From assembly GCA_964502785.1 (NCBI GenBank), contig CAZCXW010000008.1:1-34287 (forward strand): a stretch of DNA of 34,287 nucleotides, in the 5' to 3' direction. Shown here in pieces: positions 8,083 to 15,841 of this stretch. The DNA comes from JAGVYE01 sp964502785 (GTDB lineage: Archaea; Nanobdellota; Nanobdellia; Woesearchaeales; GW2011-AR9). The translations under genes and the position numbers were made by a program. Under the pieces are notes generated by a model, which searched no databases, was not told where the DNA came from, and saw only the letters and a program-made list of their open reading frames with translations. The stretch's first letter is position 1; each line of letters opens with the position of its first letter.

Positions 8083-8472
8083 TTAATAACAATACGCTAA
8101 CAAGCGGCCCCCTGTATTTTTTTCTTTGGCATAAAGATGCGTCACTACTCCTTGTGGTGTCGAGACGACAATAATTCCAAAGTCTTTGGCAGGAAGATAA
8201 CGCTTCTCCCATTTTTCATACTGATTCTTTTTTGTGGAAAACCTTGGCTTGACCACACCGCATTTGTTGATGTTGCCCAGAAGACTTACCTTGAGAACAT
8301 TTCCTTTGCCATCTTCTATCTCCTCAAAAGCGCCAATGTAGCGATGCTCATTCATGAGTGTCAAGACTCTTTTAATAATTTTCGAAGCTGGCTTTATGAG
8401 CACTTCCCGTTTCCCGACTCGTTCAGCATTGAGAATCTTTGCCAATGCCGCTGCCAATGGGTCATTTAACAT
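8083..8472 (-). CDS. rps8: Small-subunit ribosomal protein uS8
   Basis: This protein binds the central domain of 16S rRNA. The start MLNDPLAAALAKILNAER, the middle RVLTLMNEHRYIGAFEEIED and the C-terminal KDFGIIVVSTPQGVVTHLYA give a clear uS8. The usual bacterial GIxxxSTxxGxM motif appears here as the archaeal variant. Its 129 residues are full length. It starts 23 bases after uS14 and is followed two bases later by uL6. Confidence 0.96.
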   Translation of the reverse strand: MLNDPLAAALAKILNAERVGKREVLIKPASKIIKRVLTLMNEHRYIGAFEEIEDGKGNVLKVSLLGNINKCGVVKPRFSTKKNQYEKWEKRYLPAKDFGIIVVSTPQGVVTHLYAKEKNTGGRLLAYCY

Positions 8473-8495
8473 TTTGTATTATTCCTCGATTGTTT

Positions 8496-8726
8496 TTAAT
8501 TATATTTCTTAAATCCTAACCCTAGCGCCATGTCCCGAAAACACTGGCGGCAGAGATGCAAACCATATTTATTCACATGCGCTCCCGTGCGTCCGCAGTT
8601 TCGACACTTCCGCTGCCCCATTCCACAGGAACGTTCTTGGGGCTGATTAAATTTAATAAATTTAGCTTTTTTTATGGGTTTTGCATTTAACTGCGTAAAC
8701 ATTTTCTTATAGTCGCTTGTGGTCAT
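8496..8726 (-). CDS. rps14: Small-subunit ribosomal protein uS14 (zinc type)
   Basis: The C-terminal half has the zinc-binding uS14 signature: Cys34, then CRNC, and CRQC near the end, with the conserved CRQCFRDMALGLGFKKY finish. At 76 residues it is longer than the common 50-57-residue archaeal form because of a basic N-terminal stretch. An internal Met at residue 9 is an alternative start. The chosen ATG overlaps the uL5 stop by four bases, the same coupling seen at other junctions, which favours the longer form. Confidence 0.93.
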   Translation of the reverse strand: MTTSDYKKMFTQLNAKPIKKAKFIKFNQPQERSCGMGQRKCRNCGRTGAHVNKYGLHLCRQCFRDMALGLGFKKYN

Positions 8727-9232
8727 TGTACTTCAACCCCCAACTGCTGCACAAATTGAATTGCTTCACTTTTCGTAATTTGATGTTTGTCACCGATAGC
8801 AGAAGCTTTTATTTTCCGCATCTTAACCCGGTACCCGGGACGCTCCAACGTGACTGCCGCTTCTAATCCGATAATTTTAAGTTCAGGATCATAATCGAGA
8901 CCCCCTATATCAATATACTCGGGAATGCCAAACGCAAAATTTCCACGTTCATCAAAATTCTTAATTGAGAGCTTATTTTCTTTTGCTGCCAAGAGACGTG
9001 TTAATAAATCCCGGGTATTATGCCGAATCGTTACTTTGCAGCCGATGGTCAATCCCGGACGCAGACCCCATCCAGGAATACGTTTCTGAGTAGCTGTTTT
9101 TACGGGCTTATTAGGAGCAAGTTTTTCGAAGAGTTTCAGGCCTTTTTTTAAGAGATCTTCATTTTTGCCTGCGCCGATATTTAAAGTGATCTTACTGATC
9201 CTTATTTGCCGCATCAGATTTTCCGAATTCAT
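8723..9232 (-). CDS. rpl5: Large-subunit ribosomal protein uL5
   Basis: This 5S rRNA-binding protein of the 50S subunit shows the family motifs RISKITLNIGAGKNEDLLKKG, ATQKRIPGWGLRPGLTIGCKV and the GIPEYIDIGGLDYDPELKIIG segment. Its 169 residues match archaeal uL5. It overlaps eS4 upstream and uS14 downstream by four bases each. An internal Met (MRQIRISK, residue 7) is an alternative start. Confidence 0.96.
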   Translation of the reverse strand: MNSENLMRQIRISKITLNIGAGKNEDLLKKGLKLFEKLAPNKPVKTATQKRIPGWGLRPGLTIGCKVTIRHNTRDLLTRLLAAKENKLSIKNFDERGNFAFGIPEYIDIGGLDYDPELKIIGLEAAVTLERPGYRVKMRKIKASAIGDKHQITKSEAIQFVQQLGVEVQ

Positions 9233-9921
9233 GGTGTTACACTCAGAGTTATTTGTGGTTTCTTTTCTCCTACGACAAAGAGATAAGACATTAAAGTTTC
9301 TACTGGTCGTCCTTCAATTTCACAGATAGCTTGCTTCCCTTTGATTTCTTTGAGCGTGCCTAAATATCCAGCATACTTTCCTTTTGCAAGAAAGACAAGA
9401 ACGCCTGGCTGCAGAGAAAGCACTTCCTGGATTTCTTGAGAAGGAACGCGTAAAAGCAAACTGTCGCCAATTTTTACGTTTGCCGCAGAAAAAACATTTC
9501 TTCCATCATGCAGATTTACTTGTATCTTTCCGCCAGGAAGAATTCTTTTTCCTACTACTTTACAAAGCTTAAGCTCTGCTTCCGCCTGGGGAATTTCTTG
9601 TACCGAAAGACGACCCCTTTTATCTAAACCAATTCGATAATATTCTTTAAGGGATTGAATATACAAAGTATCAAAAAGTCCAACAATGAAACGATAATCT
9701 TTCCGTCTCTTGCCGTCAACAAAAATTTCATTGCGACAAAGAAGCTTCTTAACTTCAACTCCGGTTTGCGCTTTACGTAAAACATCACGAAGTATAACAG
9801 CCAAAGGCAAGCCTGTCTGGGAAGAATGTGTTCCAGAGTTAGGTTTAATGACATACGTTGTTCCTTTTCTTTTAATAAGCCACGAACGCGGCGCGGCTAT
9901 TCTTTTGAGGTGGTTTTTCAT
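9229..9921 (-). CDS. rps4e: Small-subunit ribosomal protein eS4
   Basis: This is the archaeal/eukaryotic S4e. The order is a basic N-terminus (KNHLKRIAAPRSWLIKRKGT), an S4-type RNA-binding helix pair (LPLAVILRDVLRKAQTGVEVK) and the FVDGKRRKDYRFIVGLFDTL segment, then a KOW-like region near residues 170-200 (GVLVFLAKGKYAGYLGTL). Its 230 residues are full length. It follows uL24 by 11 bases in the standard archaeal order. Confidence 0.96.
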   Translation of the reverse strand: MKNHLKRIAAPRSWLIKRKGTTYVIKPNSGTHSSQTGLPLAVILRDVLRKAQTGVEVKKLLCRNEIFVDGKRRKDYRFIVGLFDTLYIQSLKEYYRIGLDKRGRLSVQEIPQAEAELKLCKVVGKRILPGGKIQVNLHDGRNVFSAANVKIGDSLLLRVPSQEIQEVLSLQPGVLVFLAKGKYAGYLGTLKEIKGKQAICEIEGRPVETLMSYLFVVGEKKPQITLSVTP

Positions 9922-9932
9922 ACTCTCTTATC

Positions 9933-10400
9933 CTATTTAATGTTTTTATCCTGTTTAGTGTTTTGTTTTACATTATTCTTATCCATATGCGCAGATGAAG
10001 GTGAGTGTAATTTTCCCTTTTTTTCCTCAATTTTTTCTTTACGTCTTTTATCGCTCAAATCAAGTTCCATAAGCATCAGATTAGAAGGATGAAAAGACAA
10101 CGGCACTTTACTCCCATCTTTCTTAATATAATCAAGACCGCTGACAAAAACGCTTTGGTGCTTTAAATTTACTTTTTCGACTTTTCCTTCTCTTCCTCGA
10201 AACTGCCCTCTCATAACTTTAACTTTATCCCCCTTCTTTACTTGCACATTTCTCTTATTATATTTCTCCCGTAATACTGAAGAGAGATGAACGTGGGCAA
10301 ACTTTTGCTGCGTATGTAAAGGGGAATTATATCGAAACTTACGCTGCTTCCGCGGCTGCTTGCTGCGGTTCCATGAAGTTAAAAAGATTGTTTTATTCAT
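9933..10400 (-). CDS. rpl24: Large-subunit ribosomal protein uL24 with polar tail
   Basis: This 50S assembly initiator carries a KOW motif (VKKGDKVKVMRGQFRGREGK). The N-terminus (SKQPRKQRKFRYNSPLH) and the PLSFHPSNLMLMELDLSDKRRKE segment are archaeal/eukaryotic (L26-like). After about residue 125 there is a polar Lys/Asn/Gln-rich tail of about 30 residues. It lies 11 bases after uL14. Confidence 0.95.
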   Translation of the reverse strand: MNKTIFLTSWNRSKQPRKQRKFRYNSPLHTQQKFAHVHLSSVLREKYNKRNVQVKKGDKVKVMRGQFRGREGKVEKVNLKHQSVFVSGLDYIKKDGSKVPLSFHPSNLMLMELDLSDKRRKEKIEEKKGKLHSPSSAHMDKNNVKQNTKQDKNIK

Positions 10401-10411
10401 TATGTGTATCC

Positions 10412-10813
10412 TCAGACTATGATACTCGCTAATTTAGCGACGAGCGGCCAACGCTCGGCAATTTCTTTAGGTATCGGACCTTTAAAGATTGTCCCTTTAG
10501 GATTGCCTTTCTCATCTTTTAAGACGACTGCAGCATTATCTTCAAAACAGACCCGCGTGCCATCCGGTCGGCGGAAGGCCCGACGCTGGCGCACAATAAC
10601 TGCGAAAACGACTGTTTTTCTCATTTCTAATTTTCCTTTTTTGACAGATGCCATAACTAAATCTCCTATACTGGCAGCAGAAATTCTTCCCCGCACTGTT
10701 TTATGTCCAAAGACGGAGAATATCCGCAAAACTTTAGCTCCAGAATTATCACATGTTTCGACTTCTGCTCCTAATGGAAGTGCTCGGGTCAAATGGGCTT
10801 TAACAGCTCTCAT
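10412..10813 (-). CDS. rpl14: Large-subunit ribosomal protein uL14
   Basis: This 50S interface protein shows the family signature ETCDNSGAKVLRIFSVFG, VMASVKKGKLEMRKTV, and VIVRQRRAFRRPDGTRVCFEDNAAV, ending KEIAERWPLVAKLASIIV. At 133 residues it is full length with no extension, unlike its neighbours. Its ATG overlaps the uS17 stop by four bases. Confidence 0.97.
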   Translation of the reverse strand: MRAVKAHLTRALPLGAEVETCDNSGAKVLRIFSVFGHKTVRGRISAASIGDLVMASVKKGKLEMRKTVVFAVIVRQRRAFRRPDGTRVCFEDNAAVVLKDEKGNPKGTIFKGPIPKEIAERWPLVAKLASIIV

Positions 10814-11271
10814 TCTTCTTTCCTCTCTGGGAGAGAATTTTTCTTTTCTTTTTTGCTAGCTTTCTTTTCTTCGGTAGCTATTTCTTCTCCTCTCTCAAGT
10901 ATTGGATCAGCCAATGCCAACTGCCGGCGTTCATCAATAATCTTAAGGATAACATGATGTTTCGTTTTGCTTAATGGTCTCGTTCTCACTACTAAAACTT
11001 CTTGCCCAATTTGAGCATCGATACTAAGTGGATTATGGACTCGCAATCGCGAGCGGCGCATTTCAAAACGTTCATACTTTGGCAGATAAAAAGGACGGAA
11101 CCATTCAATCGTCGCCGATTTATTAGTATCTTTTTTTATAACACGCCCTTGCAGGAATTCGCCCTGCACAGAAACATTTCCAGTGAAAGGGCATTTTTTA
11201 TCATAGCTTTCACTATTGTACGCTTTCTGCGGAGCGTTTACACCAAGTACCTGATCACGAATTTTTGCCAT
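10810..11271 (-). CDS. rps17: Small-subunit ribosomal protein uS17 with charged C-terminal tail
   Basis: The OB-fold core is visible in residues 25-120: CPFTGNVSVQGEFLQGRVIK, then RFEMRRSRLRVHNP and IGQEVLVVRTRPLSKTKHHVI. The archaeal N-terminal stretch (MAKIRDQVLGVNAPQK) is present. Residues 127-153 form a Glu/Lys-rich tail beyond the usual end. It lies 44 bp after Rpp29 and overlaps uL14. Confidence 0.95.
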   Translation of the reverse strand: MAKIRDQVLGVNAPQKAYNSESYDKKCPFTGNVSVQGEFLQGRVIKKDTNKSATIEWFRPFYLPKYERFEMRRSRLRVHNPLSIDAQIGQEVLVVRTRPLSKTKHHVILKIIDERRQLALADPILERGEEIATEEKKASKKEKKNSLPERKEE

Positions 11272-11315
11272 TTTAAGTATTATATTTATCTTTTCACTCT
11301 TTTATTGAACTTTAT

Positions 11316-11567
11316 TTACCCTTTTACTCTGTCCTCGGAACGTCGGGAAATCGCTGCTCCAGGAATAATAATTCCTCTTCTTTGAAGCTTAAGAGTGATA
11401 TTATTTTTAAGGAAAGTCTTTCCTTTTCCTCCAACTTCAATCACTAACGTTGCTTTTGTTTCATCAACAACTCTCCCCGAGATGCCGACATGCTGGGCAT
11501 TTGTTGACGAGACGATTTCCACATCTTCGCCAATCAACTCGTAAGGAAAGATTTGCTGTTTTTTCAT
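11316..11567 (-). CDS. rnp1: RNase P protein component 1 (Rpp29/Pop4)
   Basis: Rpp29 is a protein subunit of archaeal RNase P, which removes tRNA 5' leaders. The Sm-like barrel is recognisable: FPYELIGEDVEIVSSTNAQH, GISGRVVDETKATLVIEV, then FLKNNITLKLQRRGIIIPGAAI. At 83 residues it is a short, core-only form. Position between aIF1 and uS17 is the usual archaeal one. The RNase P RNA itself is also in this window, at about 29388. Confidence 0.93.
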   Translation of the reverse strand: MKKQQIFPYELIGEDVEIVSSTNAQHVGISGRVVDETKATLVIEVGGKGKTFLKNNITLKLQRRGIIIPGAAISRRSEDRVKG

Positions 11568-11579
11568 TCTGTGGATTTC

Positions 11580-11604
11580 TCATCAAAATCTTTCTTTTTG
11601 ATGA
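11580..11604 (-). promoter_or_regulatory. Perfect 9-bp hairpin between aIF1 and Rpp29
   Basis: TCATCAAAA (11580-11588) and TTTTGATGA (11596-11604) are exact inverted complements around a 7-base loop. It lies 12 bases before the Rpp29 ATG in one of the few real spacers of the operon. It could control Rpp29 translation or mark an mRNA processing site; function is inferred. Confidence 0.5.
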
Positions 11605-11636
11605 TTTTTAGGATCATAAATTGACTTCACTAAATT

Positions 11637-11942
11637 TTATTTCACTTCAATCATTTCTTCTGGAAATCCTAATTCTACGAAGACCTTTCGAATTCTTAAT
11701 AAGTGATCTCCTTGTAATTCGATTTGACCTGTTTTTATGGTACCACCGCAGGCAAATTTGGATTTTAATTTCTTGAAGATCTCCTCGAGATTAGCTTCTT
11801 TCGTTATACCTTCGACAACAGTATAATTCTTTCCAAATTTCCTTTTTTCCAGCTTGACGATGATTTTCTGCTGCTCCCGTGCAATTGTTTCACAAACGCA
11901 AAGGTCTTGAGGTAATCCGCATTGATTGCAAACATTGACCAT
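11637..11942 (-). CDS. Translation initiation factor aIF1 (SUI1)
   Basis: aIF1 monitors start-codon selection on the 30S subunit. The protein starts with a zinc-binding motif typical of archaeal aIF1 (CNQCGLPQDLCVCE), followed by the SUI1 core: KFGKNYTVVEGI, LKSKFACGGTIKTGQIELQGDH, and the IRKVFVELGFPEEMIEV end. Its 101 residues are full length. It sits between uL29 and Rpp29, the common archaeal arrangement. Confidence 0.96.
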   Translation of the reverse strand: MVNVCNQCGLPQDLCVCETIAREQQKIIVKLEKRKFGKNYTVVEGITKEANLEEIFKKLKSKFACGGTIKTGQIELQGDHLLRIRKVFVELGFPEEMIEVK

Positions 11943-11945
11943 TCT

Positions 11946-12149
11946 TTATTTTAGAGATTCCTCCTTTTGCCCCATGACAGTGTAAATCCGAGCAATATTT
12001 TTCTTTGTTTGACGAATCTTTCCTGAAGCTACACCACCCGCCCCCATGGCAACCTGAGTATTCATTTTCATCAGTTCCTTTTTAAATTCTTGCAAACGTT
12101 CCTGCAATTCTTTTTCTCCGAGAGATCGTAATTGTTTTGTTATTTTCAT
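11946..12149 (-). CDS. rpl29: Large-subunit ribosomal protein uL29
   Basis: This small two-helix 50S protein near the exit tunnel has the family features LRSLGEKELQERLQEFKKEL and IRQTKKNIARIYTVM. The middle GAGGVASGKIRQTKKNIARI is the archaeal/eukaryotic L35-like form. Its 67 residues are full length. It follows uS3 by 25 bp and precedes aIF1 by three bases. Confidence 0.94.
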   Translation of the reverse strand: MKITKQLRSLGEKELQERLQEFKKELMKMNTQVAMGAGGVASGKIRQTKKNIARIYTVMGQKEESLK

Positions 12150-12174
12150 CGCATGGACCTTTTATTTACTTGAA

Positions 12175-13002
12175 TCATTGTGTTGAATCCCCCGTATTTT
12201 CCTCGATTTTTTCCACCACAGGAGTATCTTTTGAAGGAATTGTTTCCAAATCCGCTTTTTCACTGGATTCAATTGTTTTTTCTTCTGTTTTCTCTCTTAC
12301 TTTCTTTCGTGGGACACTTTTGCGTTTAGCCCCGCTTTTTGCGGAAGTTTTTTTCTCCGCTTTTTTTTGTTCTTCTACTTCAATTTGTTCAACAATCTGC
12401 ACTGGCTCTTGTAAAATTTCAATATGATCGGGTAAAATCAAATCGGGAGGCATAATTGCGACTTTCACACCGATGACTCCACTCTTTAAGAGAGCGCTGG
12501 CCTGAGCTTTGCGCACACCCGTATGAGCGATTTCTCCGCATTTCTTAAGATACCCTTGATAAAACCGCCAGCTTTTAGCGCGCGCTCCAGGGATTTTGCC
12601 GGAGATAATAATTTCCACGCCCCGTGCTCCTGAATTTAAGACATTTTCCATAACTTTATGGCCGATACTCTTAAAACGCGCCGAGCCAAACCGTTCCAAT
12701 GAACCGGCAATCCTTTGCGCGACAATCTTCGCATCTAAAAAAATATCTTTTACTTCATTGATCTCAATTTGCGGATTTTCCAACTTAAACCTTGTTTTCA
12801 GCACTTTCGTAAGATCCCGAATATGAGCACCTCTAGATCCAACGATGAGACTGGGACGATTGGTATGGATTATAATTTTCTCACCCAAAGGAATCTTTTG
12901 CAACTTAATCAACGAAATGCCCACCCCTTTCAGTTGATCTTCGATGTACTTTTTAATATAATATTCTTTTGTCCTTTGATTAATAAATTCGCGTTCGATC
13001 AT
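12175..13002 (-). CDS. rps3: Small-subunit ribosomal protein uS3 with long charged C-terminal tail
   Basis: This protein lines the mRNA entry channel. It has an N-terminal KH domain with the GSRG loop at residues 55-58, and the C-terminal S3 domain (FKSIGHKVMENVLNSGARGVEIIISG, then HTGVRKAQASALLKSGVIGVKV). From about residue 210 to 275 there is a low-complexity tail rich in Lys, Glu, Ser and Thr, beyond the usual archaeal end. The start overlaps uL22 by four bases. Confidence 0.95.
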   Translation of the reverse strand: MIEREFINQRTKEYYIKKYIEDQLKGVGISLIKLQKIPLGEKIIIHTNRPSLIVGSRGAHIRDLTKVLKTRFKLENPQIEINEVKDIFLDAKIVAQRIAGSLERFGSARFKSIGHKVMENVLNSGARGVEIIISGKIPGARAKSWRFYQGYLKKCGEIAHTGVRKAQASALLKSGVIGVKVAIMPPDLILPDHIEILQEPVQIVEQIEVEEQKKAEKKTSAKSGAKRKSVPRKKVREKTEEKTIESSEKADLETIPSKDTPVVEKIEENTGDSTQ

Positions 13003-13562
13003 GCCTTTACCTCAGAGACTTTTTCTTTAGGAGATATCTTCTTTAAATGAGAAGCCGCCATTGTCGATGCCATTACTTTTTCTTGTTTTACAGATTTTTC
13101 TTTTGTGGGAGAAGACTCTTTTCCATCCTTCTTTGCGCCTTTCTCCGCAACAACAACTTCCAAATGCGTTCGTTTTGTCGCATAACGATGCCTTCCCCCG
13201 GTGAGAGGAATAGACGCCTTGTTAGCAATGAGCTTTATAATTTTAAGATTGGAAGCATCCATGCCCTTCACTTGCGCATTGGCTTCCGCAGATTTAATAA
13301 GCCGTAAAAATTCGGATGCCGCTTTTTGAGGATACCTTCCTCCCGCCATCCCTGGCTTATGGCCAAGATCTTGGTCAAAACTTCGAAACTCAACCGGTCG
13401 TTTCAAAGCGATTACCTGCTCTAGCAACTCTTTTGCATAAGCTACTGTCCTATAGCGCAGACTTTTACTGATTTCCACACTGTGCTTTGTAGAGATAGCT
13501 AAATTCAATGCTCGTGCCGAAGCATTTGTTCTTTCTGTTTTTTGCATTATTTCTGGAGTCAT
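12999..13562 (-). CDS. rpl22: Large-subunit ribosomal protein uL22 with charged C-terminal tail
   Basis: This tunnel-lining 50S protein has the core in residues 10-140: NLAISTKHSVEISKSLRYRT, PVEFRSFDQDLGHKPGMAGG and GRHRYATKRTHLEVVV. The basic archaeal loop GGRYPQKAASEFLRLIKSAEANA is present. Residues 141-187 are an added Lys/Ser/Glu-rich tail. It lies two bases after uS19 and overlaps uS3. Confidence 0.95.
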   Translation of the reverse strand: MTPEIMQKTERTNASARALNLAISTKHSVEISKSLRYRTVAYAKELLEQVIALKRPVEFRSFDQDLGHKPGMAGGRYPQKAASEFLRLIKSAEANAQVKGMDASNLKIIKLIANKASIPLTGGRHRYATKRTHLEVVVAEKGAKKDGKESSPTKEKSVKQEKVMASTMAASHLKKISPKEKVSEVKA

Positions 13563-13564
13563 AT

Positions 13565-13945
13565 TTATCGTGCAGAGACTGCTTTGCTTGATCGTGTCGC
13601 GCCAATCCCTGCCGCACTGTGCGTAACAGGTTTTCTGGTATAGGAAAATTCTCCCAGATAATGGCCTAACATTTCAATTGTAATAATCACCGGAACAAAT
13701 TCTTTCCCGTTATGAATTTTCAAAGTGAGACCAATCATTTTTGGAATAATAATCATATCGCGGCAATGGGTTTCAATACTTTTATCCCCATCGTCAATTC
13801 GCTTCAACAAAGTTTTCTGCGCTTCGGTAAAACCGCGCTTGATAGAACGCCTCATGCGCGCTGGAGCCAAAACCGCAAATTGTGACAAATCCATGCATTT
13901 TACTTCATCTTCTGTTTTTCCTTTCCAAGTGAATATTTTTGCCAT
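13565..13945 (-). CDS. rps19: Small-subunit ribosomal protein uS19
   Basis: This 30S head protein shows ARMRRSIKRGFTEAQKTLLKRI (archaeal N-terminal part), THCRDMIIIPKMIGLTLKIHNG and the conserved FVPVIITIEMLGHYLGEFSYTRK. Its 126 residues are full length. It is two bases downstream of uL2 and two bases upstream of uL22. Confidence 0.96.
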   Translation of the reverse strand: MAKIFTWKGKTEDEVKCMDLSQFAVLAPARMRRSIKRGFTEAQKTLLKRIDDGDKSIETHCRDMIIIPKMIGLTLKIHNGKEFVPVIITIEMLGHYLGEFSYTRKPVTHSAAGIGATRSSKAVSAR

Positions 13946-13947
13946 TT

Positions 13948-14646
13948 TTATCTTTTCCTTCCCGTCCTGCGCGGCGCAATTTTACCCACTTTTCTTCCCG
14001 GTGGAGCATCACGTGGAGCTTGTGTAGGACGTCCTTTCTGATGTGAACACTTTCCGCCAAAAGGGTGAGCAACAGCATTCATGGATACTCCGCATACTTT
14101 CGGATAAAACTTATTTCGAGCTCGCATTTTACGATCTCTCGTTCCTGCTTTCAGGAAAGGCTTCTCTAATCTTCCAGATCCGGCTAAAACTCCTATCGTT
14201 GCCCGGCAGTCAGCAAGAATATCTTTCTCTTTCCGTGAAGGTAATGATAATTTTACGAGATTCCCTGACTTAGAAATTATTTTTGCAAATACCCCTGAAG
14301 CGCGCACCAGTTTTCCTCCATCCCCAGGTTTAAGCTCAATATTTTGAACAAGAGTGCCTTCTGGAATAACACGCAAAGGAAAGATATTCCCCCGCTGCGC
14401 AACGTTGTCGCTCCCTACTGTATCCCCGCAGGCAATGCCTTCGGGAGCAAACGCCAATGTTCTTTCACCATTTTCATAAACAACTTCCATTAATGGAGCA
14501 CTGTGACCAGAGCAATGAACAATATCCCCAACAACACCTTCTTTTGTAAACGAAGGATATTTTACTTCACCTTGAAAACGAAAACTTGGAGAAGTGAATG
14601 CTTTTGTTCCCCGTCCTCGCCGTTGTTGAATTAGCTGTTTACCCAT
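13948..14646 (-). CDS. rpl2: Large-subunit ribosomal protein uL2
   Basis: uL2 is a core 50S protein needed for subunit joining and peptidyl transfer. The order fits: N-terminal basic part, the OB/SH3 region (GDIVHCSGHSAPLMEVVYENG, then NIFPLRVIPEGTLVQNIELKPGDGG), GCRATIG-like DCRATIGVLAGSG, and the C-terminal MNAVAHPFGGKCSHQKGRPT loop with the conserved His. The C-terminus ends in a basic tail RRTGRKR. At 232 residues it is slightly short for archaeal uL2. Confidence 0.96.
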   Translation of the reverse strand: MGKQLIQQRRGRGTKAFTSPSFRFQGEVKYPSFTKEGVVGDIVHCSGHSAPLMEVVYENGERTLAFAPEGIACGDTVGSDNVAQRGNIFPLRVIPEGTLVQNIELKPGDGGKLVRASGVFAKIISKSGNLVKLSLPSRKEKDILADCRATIGVLAGSGRLEKPFLKAGTRDRKMRARNKFYPKVCGVSMNAVAHPFGGKCSHQKGRPTQAPRDAPPGRKVGKIAPRRTGRKR

Positions 14647-14653
14647 GCTTCAC

Positions 14654-15031
14654 CTAAATAAGCCCCAAGTCAGCGCTTATATCAGAAGCCTGATACTCTG
14701 GAGATAGCTTGACATAAGCCTTTTTGTGGCCGCGAAATGAATTTTGCACATTAACTTTTAAAACTTTGACATGAAAAAGCTGTTCGACTGCGTTCTTAAC
14801 ATCATCTTTCGTTGCTTTTGAATCCACAACAAATGTTAATTTATTATCAAATTCAATCTGTCGAATTGTTTTCTCCGTCGAAAGAGGGATTTTGATGATT
14901 GAATAGGGATCTACTGAAACGGTTGCTGCAGTCGTTTTAGCAGTGGCTTTTACAGAGCTTTGAGCACTTGCTTTTTCATTTTTCGCTTCTTTATTTTTTT
15001 GTTCCGAAACTTTCTTTGTTTTATGATTCAT
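14654..15031 (-). CDS. rpl23: Large-subunit ribosomal protein uL23 with N-terminal extension
   Basis: This protein sits at the tunnel exit and docks SRP and the translocon. The core begins near residue 43 (YSIIKIPLSTEKTIRQIE) and includes NKLTFVVDSKATKDDVKNAV and NSFRGHKKAYVKLSPEYQAS. The first 40 residues are a Lys/Ala/Ser/Thr-rich extension not seen in most archaeal uL23, which start close to the core. Three bases separate it from uL4, so the start at the outer ATG is plausible. Confidence 0.95.
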   Translation of the reverse strand: MNHKTKKVSEQKNKEAKNEKASAQSSVKATAKTTAATVSVDPYSIIKIPLSTEKTIRQIEFDNKLTFVVDSKATKDDVKNAVEQLFHVKVLKVNVQNSFRGHKKAYVKLSPEYQASDISADLGLI

Positions 15032-15034
15032 GGT

Positions 15035-15841
15035 TTAAACAAATAAATGATCTTTTTCTAAAACATCAATGGCCTGTTCTGTCCATAACGTCGCTCTCCC
15101 AGGAAGTTCTCCAGGAGCAAGCACTTCCGCATTCAACGCTCTAACTTCCACAACATCAATGCCTGCAATATTGCGACCTGCCTTAAGAAGAGGACAAGCA
15201 CTGCCAACAACAATCAAAGGCCCTTTTTTTAATTGATATTTTCTTCCTCTTAATTTTCCTCTTCCGGCTCTGATTTTTTTAATCGAAGTTCGCTTCAGTT
15301 CATCCGTAAAGCCAAACTTCTCTAAAAAAACGCGCACTTCAGTAGTTTTGCTTATTTTCTCTACATCTTTACTCACAACAAAAGGATATTCTAAAGGGAT
15401 TTTATGCCCCCGCTGCTGCACTAACGATGGATTCACCGTAGCGCCTATCGCGGAACGGATTGCTTTCCGATTCTCTTTCTTATTAATTCTCTCGACCAGA
15501 ATTTTCTCAGCTTTAGGAGGATGCGAACGGCGTCCGCCGACAGTCTGCGGTGAGGTAGCTCCGACCCAGAACATCCTCATTCCCCTTCGTGAAAGGATTT
15601 TTCGCTGCACACGACTGATGCCAAAACCATAAGTCCCTCGGTAATCTCTTCTTCGCTTACGCGTTTTTGAGGAATGCCGCTGTCCTGCTTGTGGATCTGC
15701 CCCATATGCCTGCCGGCTTGCACTGCGCAAAGCATGAACAGCGCGGCTAATTAAATCAGGACGATATTCTTCTTTAAACTGAGAGGGTAAACTTTTTTCT
15801 CCGGTTTTCTCTTTCATGGAATTAAAGACAGTCAGTTTCAT
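15035..15841 (-). CDS. rpl4: Large-subunit ribosomal protein uL4
   Basis: This tunnel-constriction protein of the 50S shows the archaeal signatures: LPSQFKEEYRPDLISRAV, the loop GADPQAGQRHSSKTRKRRRDYRGTYG, the second loop SPQTVGGRRSHPPKAEKIL, and KKGPLIVVGSACPLLKAGRNIAGIDVV. At 268 residues it is full length. It overlaps uL3 by four bases. Confidence 0.96.
   Translation of the reverse strand: MKLTVFNSMKEKTGEKSLPSQFKEEYRPDLISRAVHALRSASRQAYGADPQAGQRHSSKTRKRRRDYRGTYGFGISRVQRKILSRRGMRMFWVGATSPQTVGGRRSHPPKAEKILVERINKKENRKAIRSAIGATVNPSLVQQRGHKIPLEYPFVVSKDVEKISKTTEVRVFLEKFGFTDELKRTSIKKIRAGRGKLRGRKYQLKKGPLIVVGSACPLLKAGRNIAGIDVVEVRALNAEVLAPGELPGRATLWTEQAIDVLEKDHLFV

Noticed and set aside
8081..8212. 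Longer uL6 reading frame starting at 8212
   Set aside because: The extra 44 residues lie inside uS8 on the same strand and do not resemble uL6; the ATG at 8080 fits the family start and the operon spacing.
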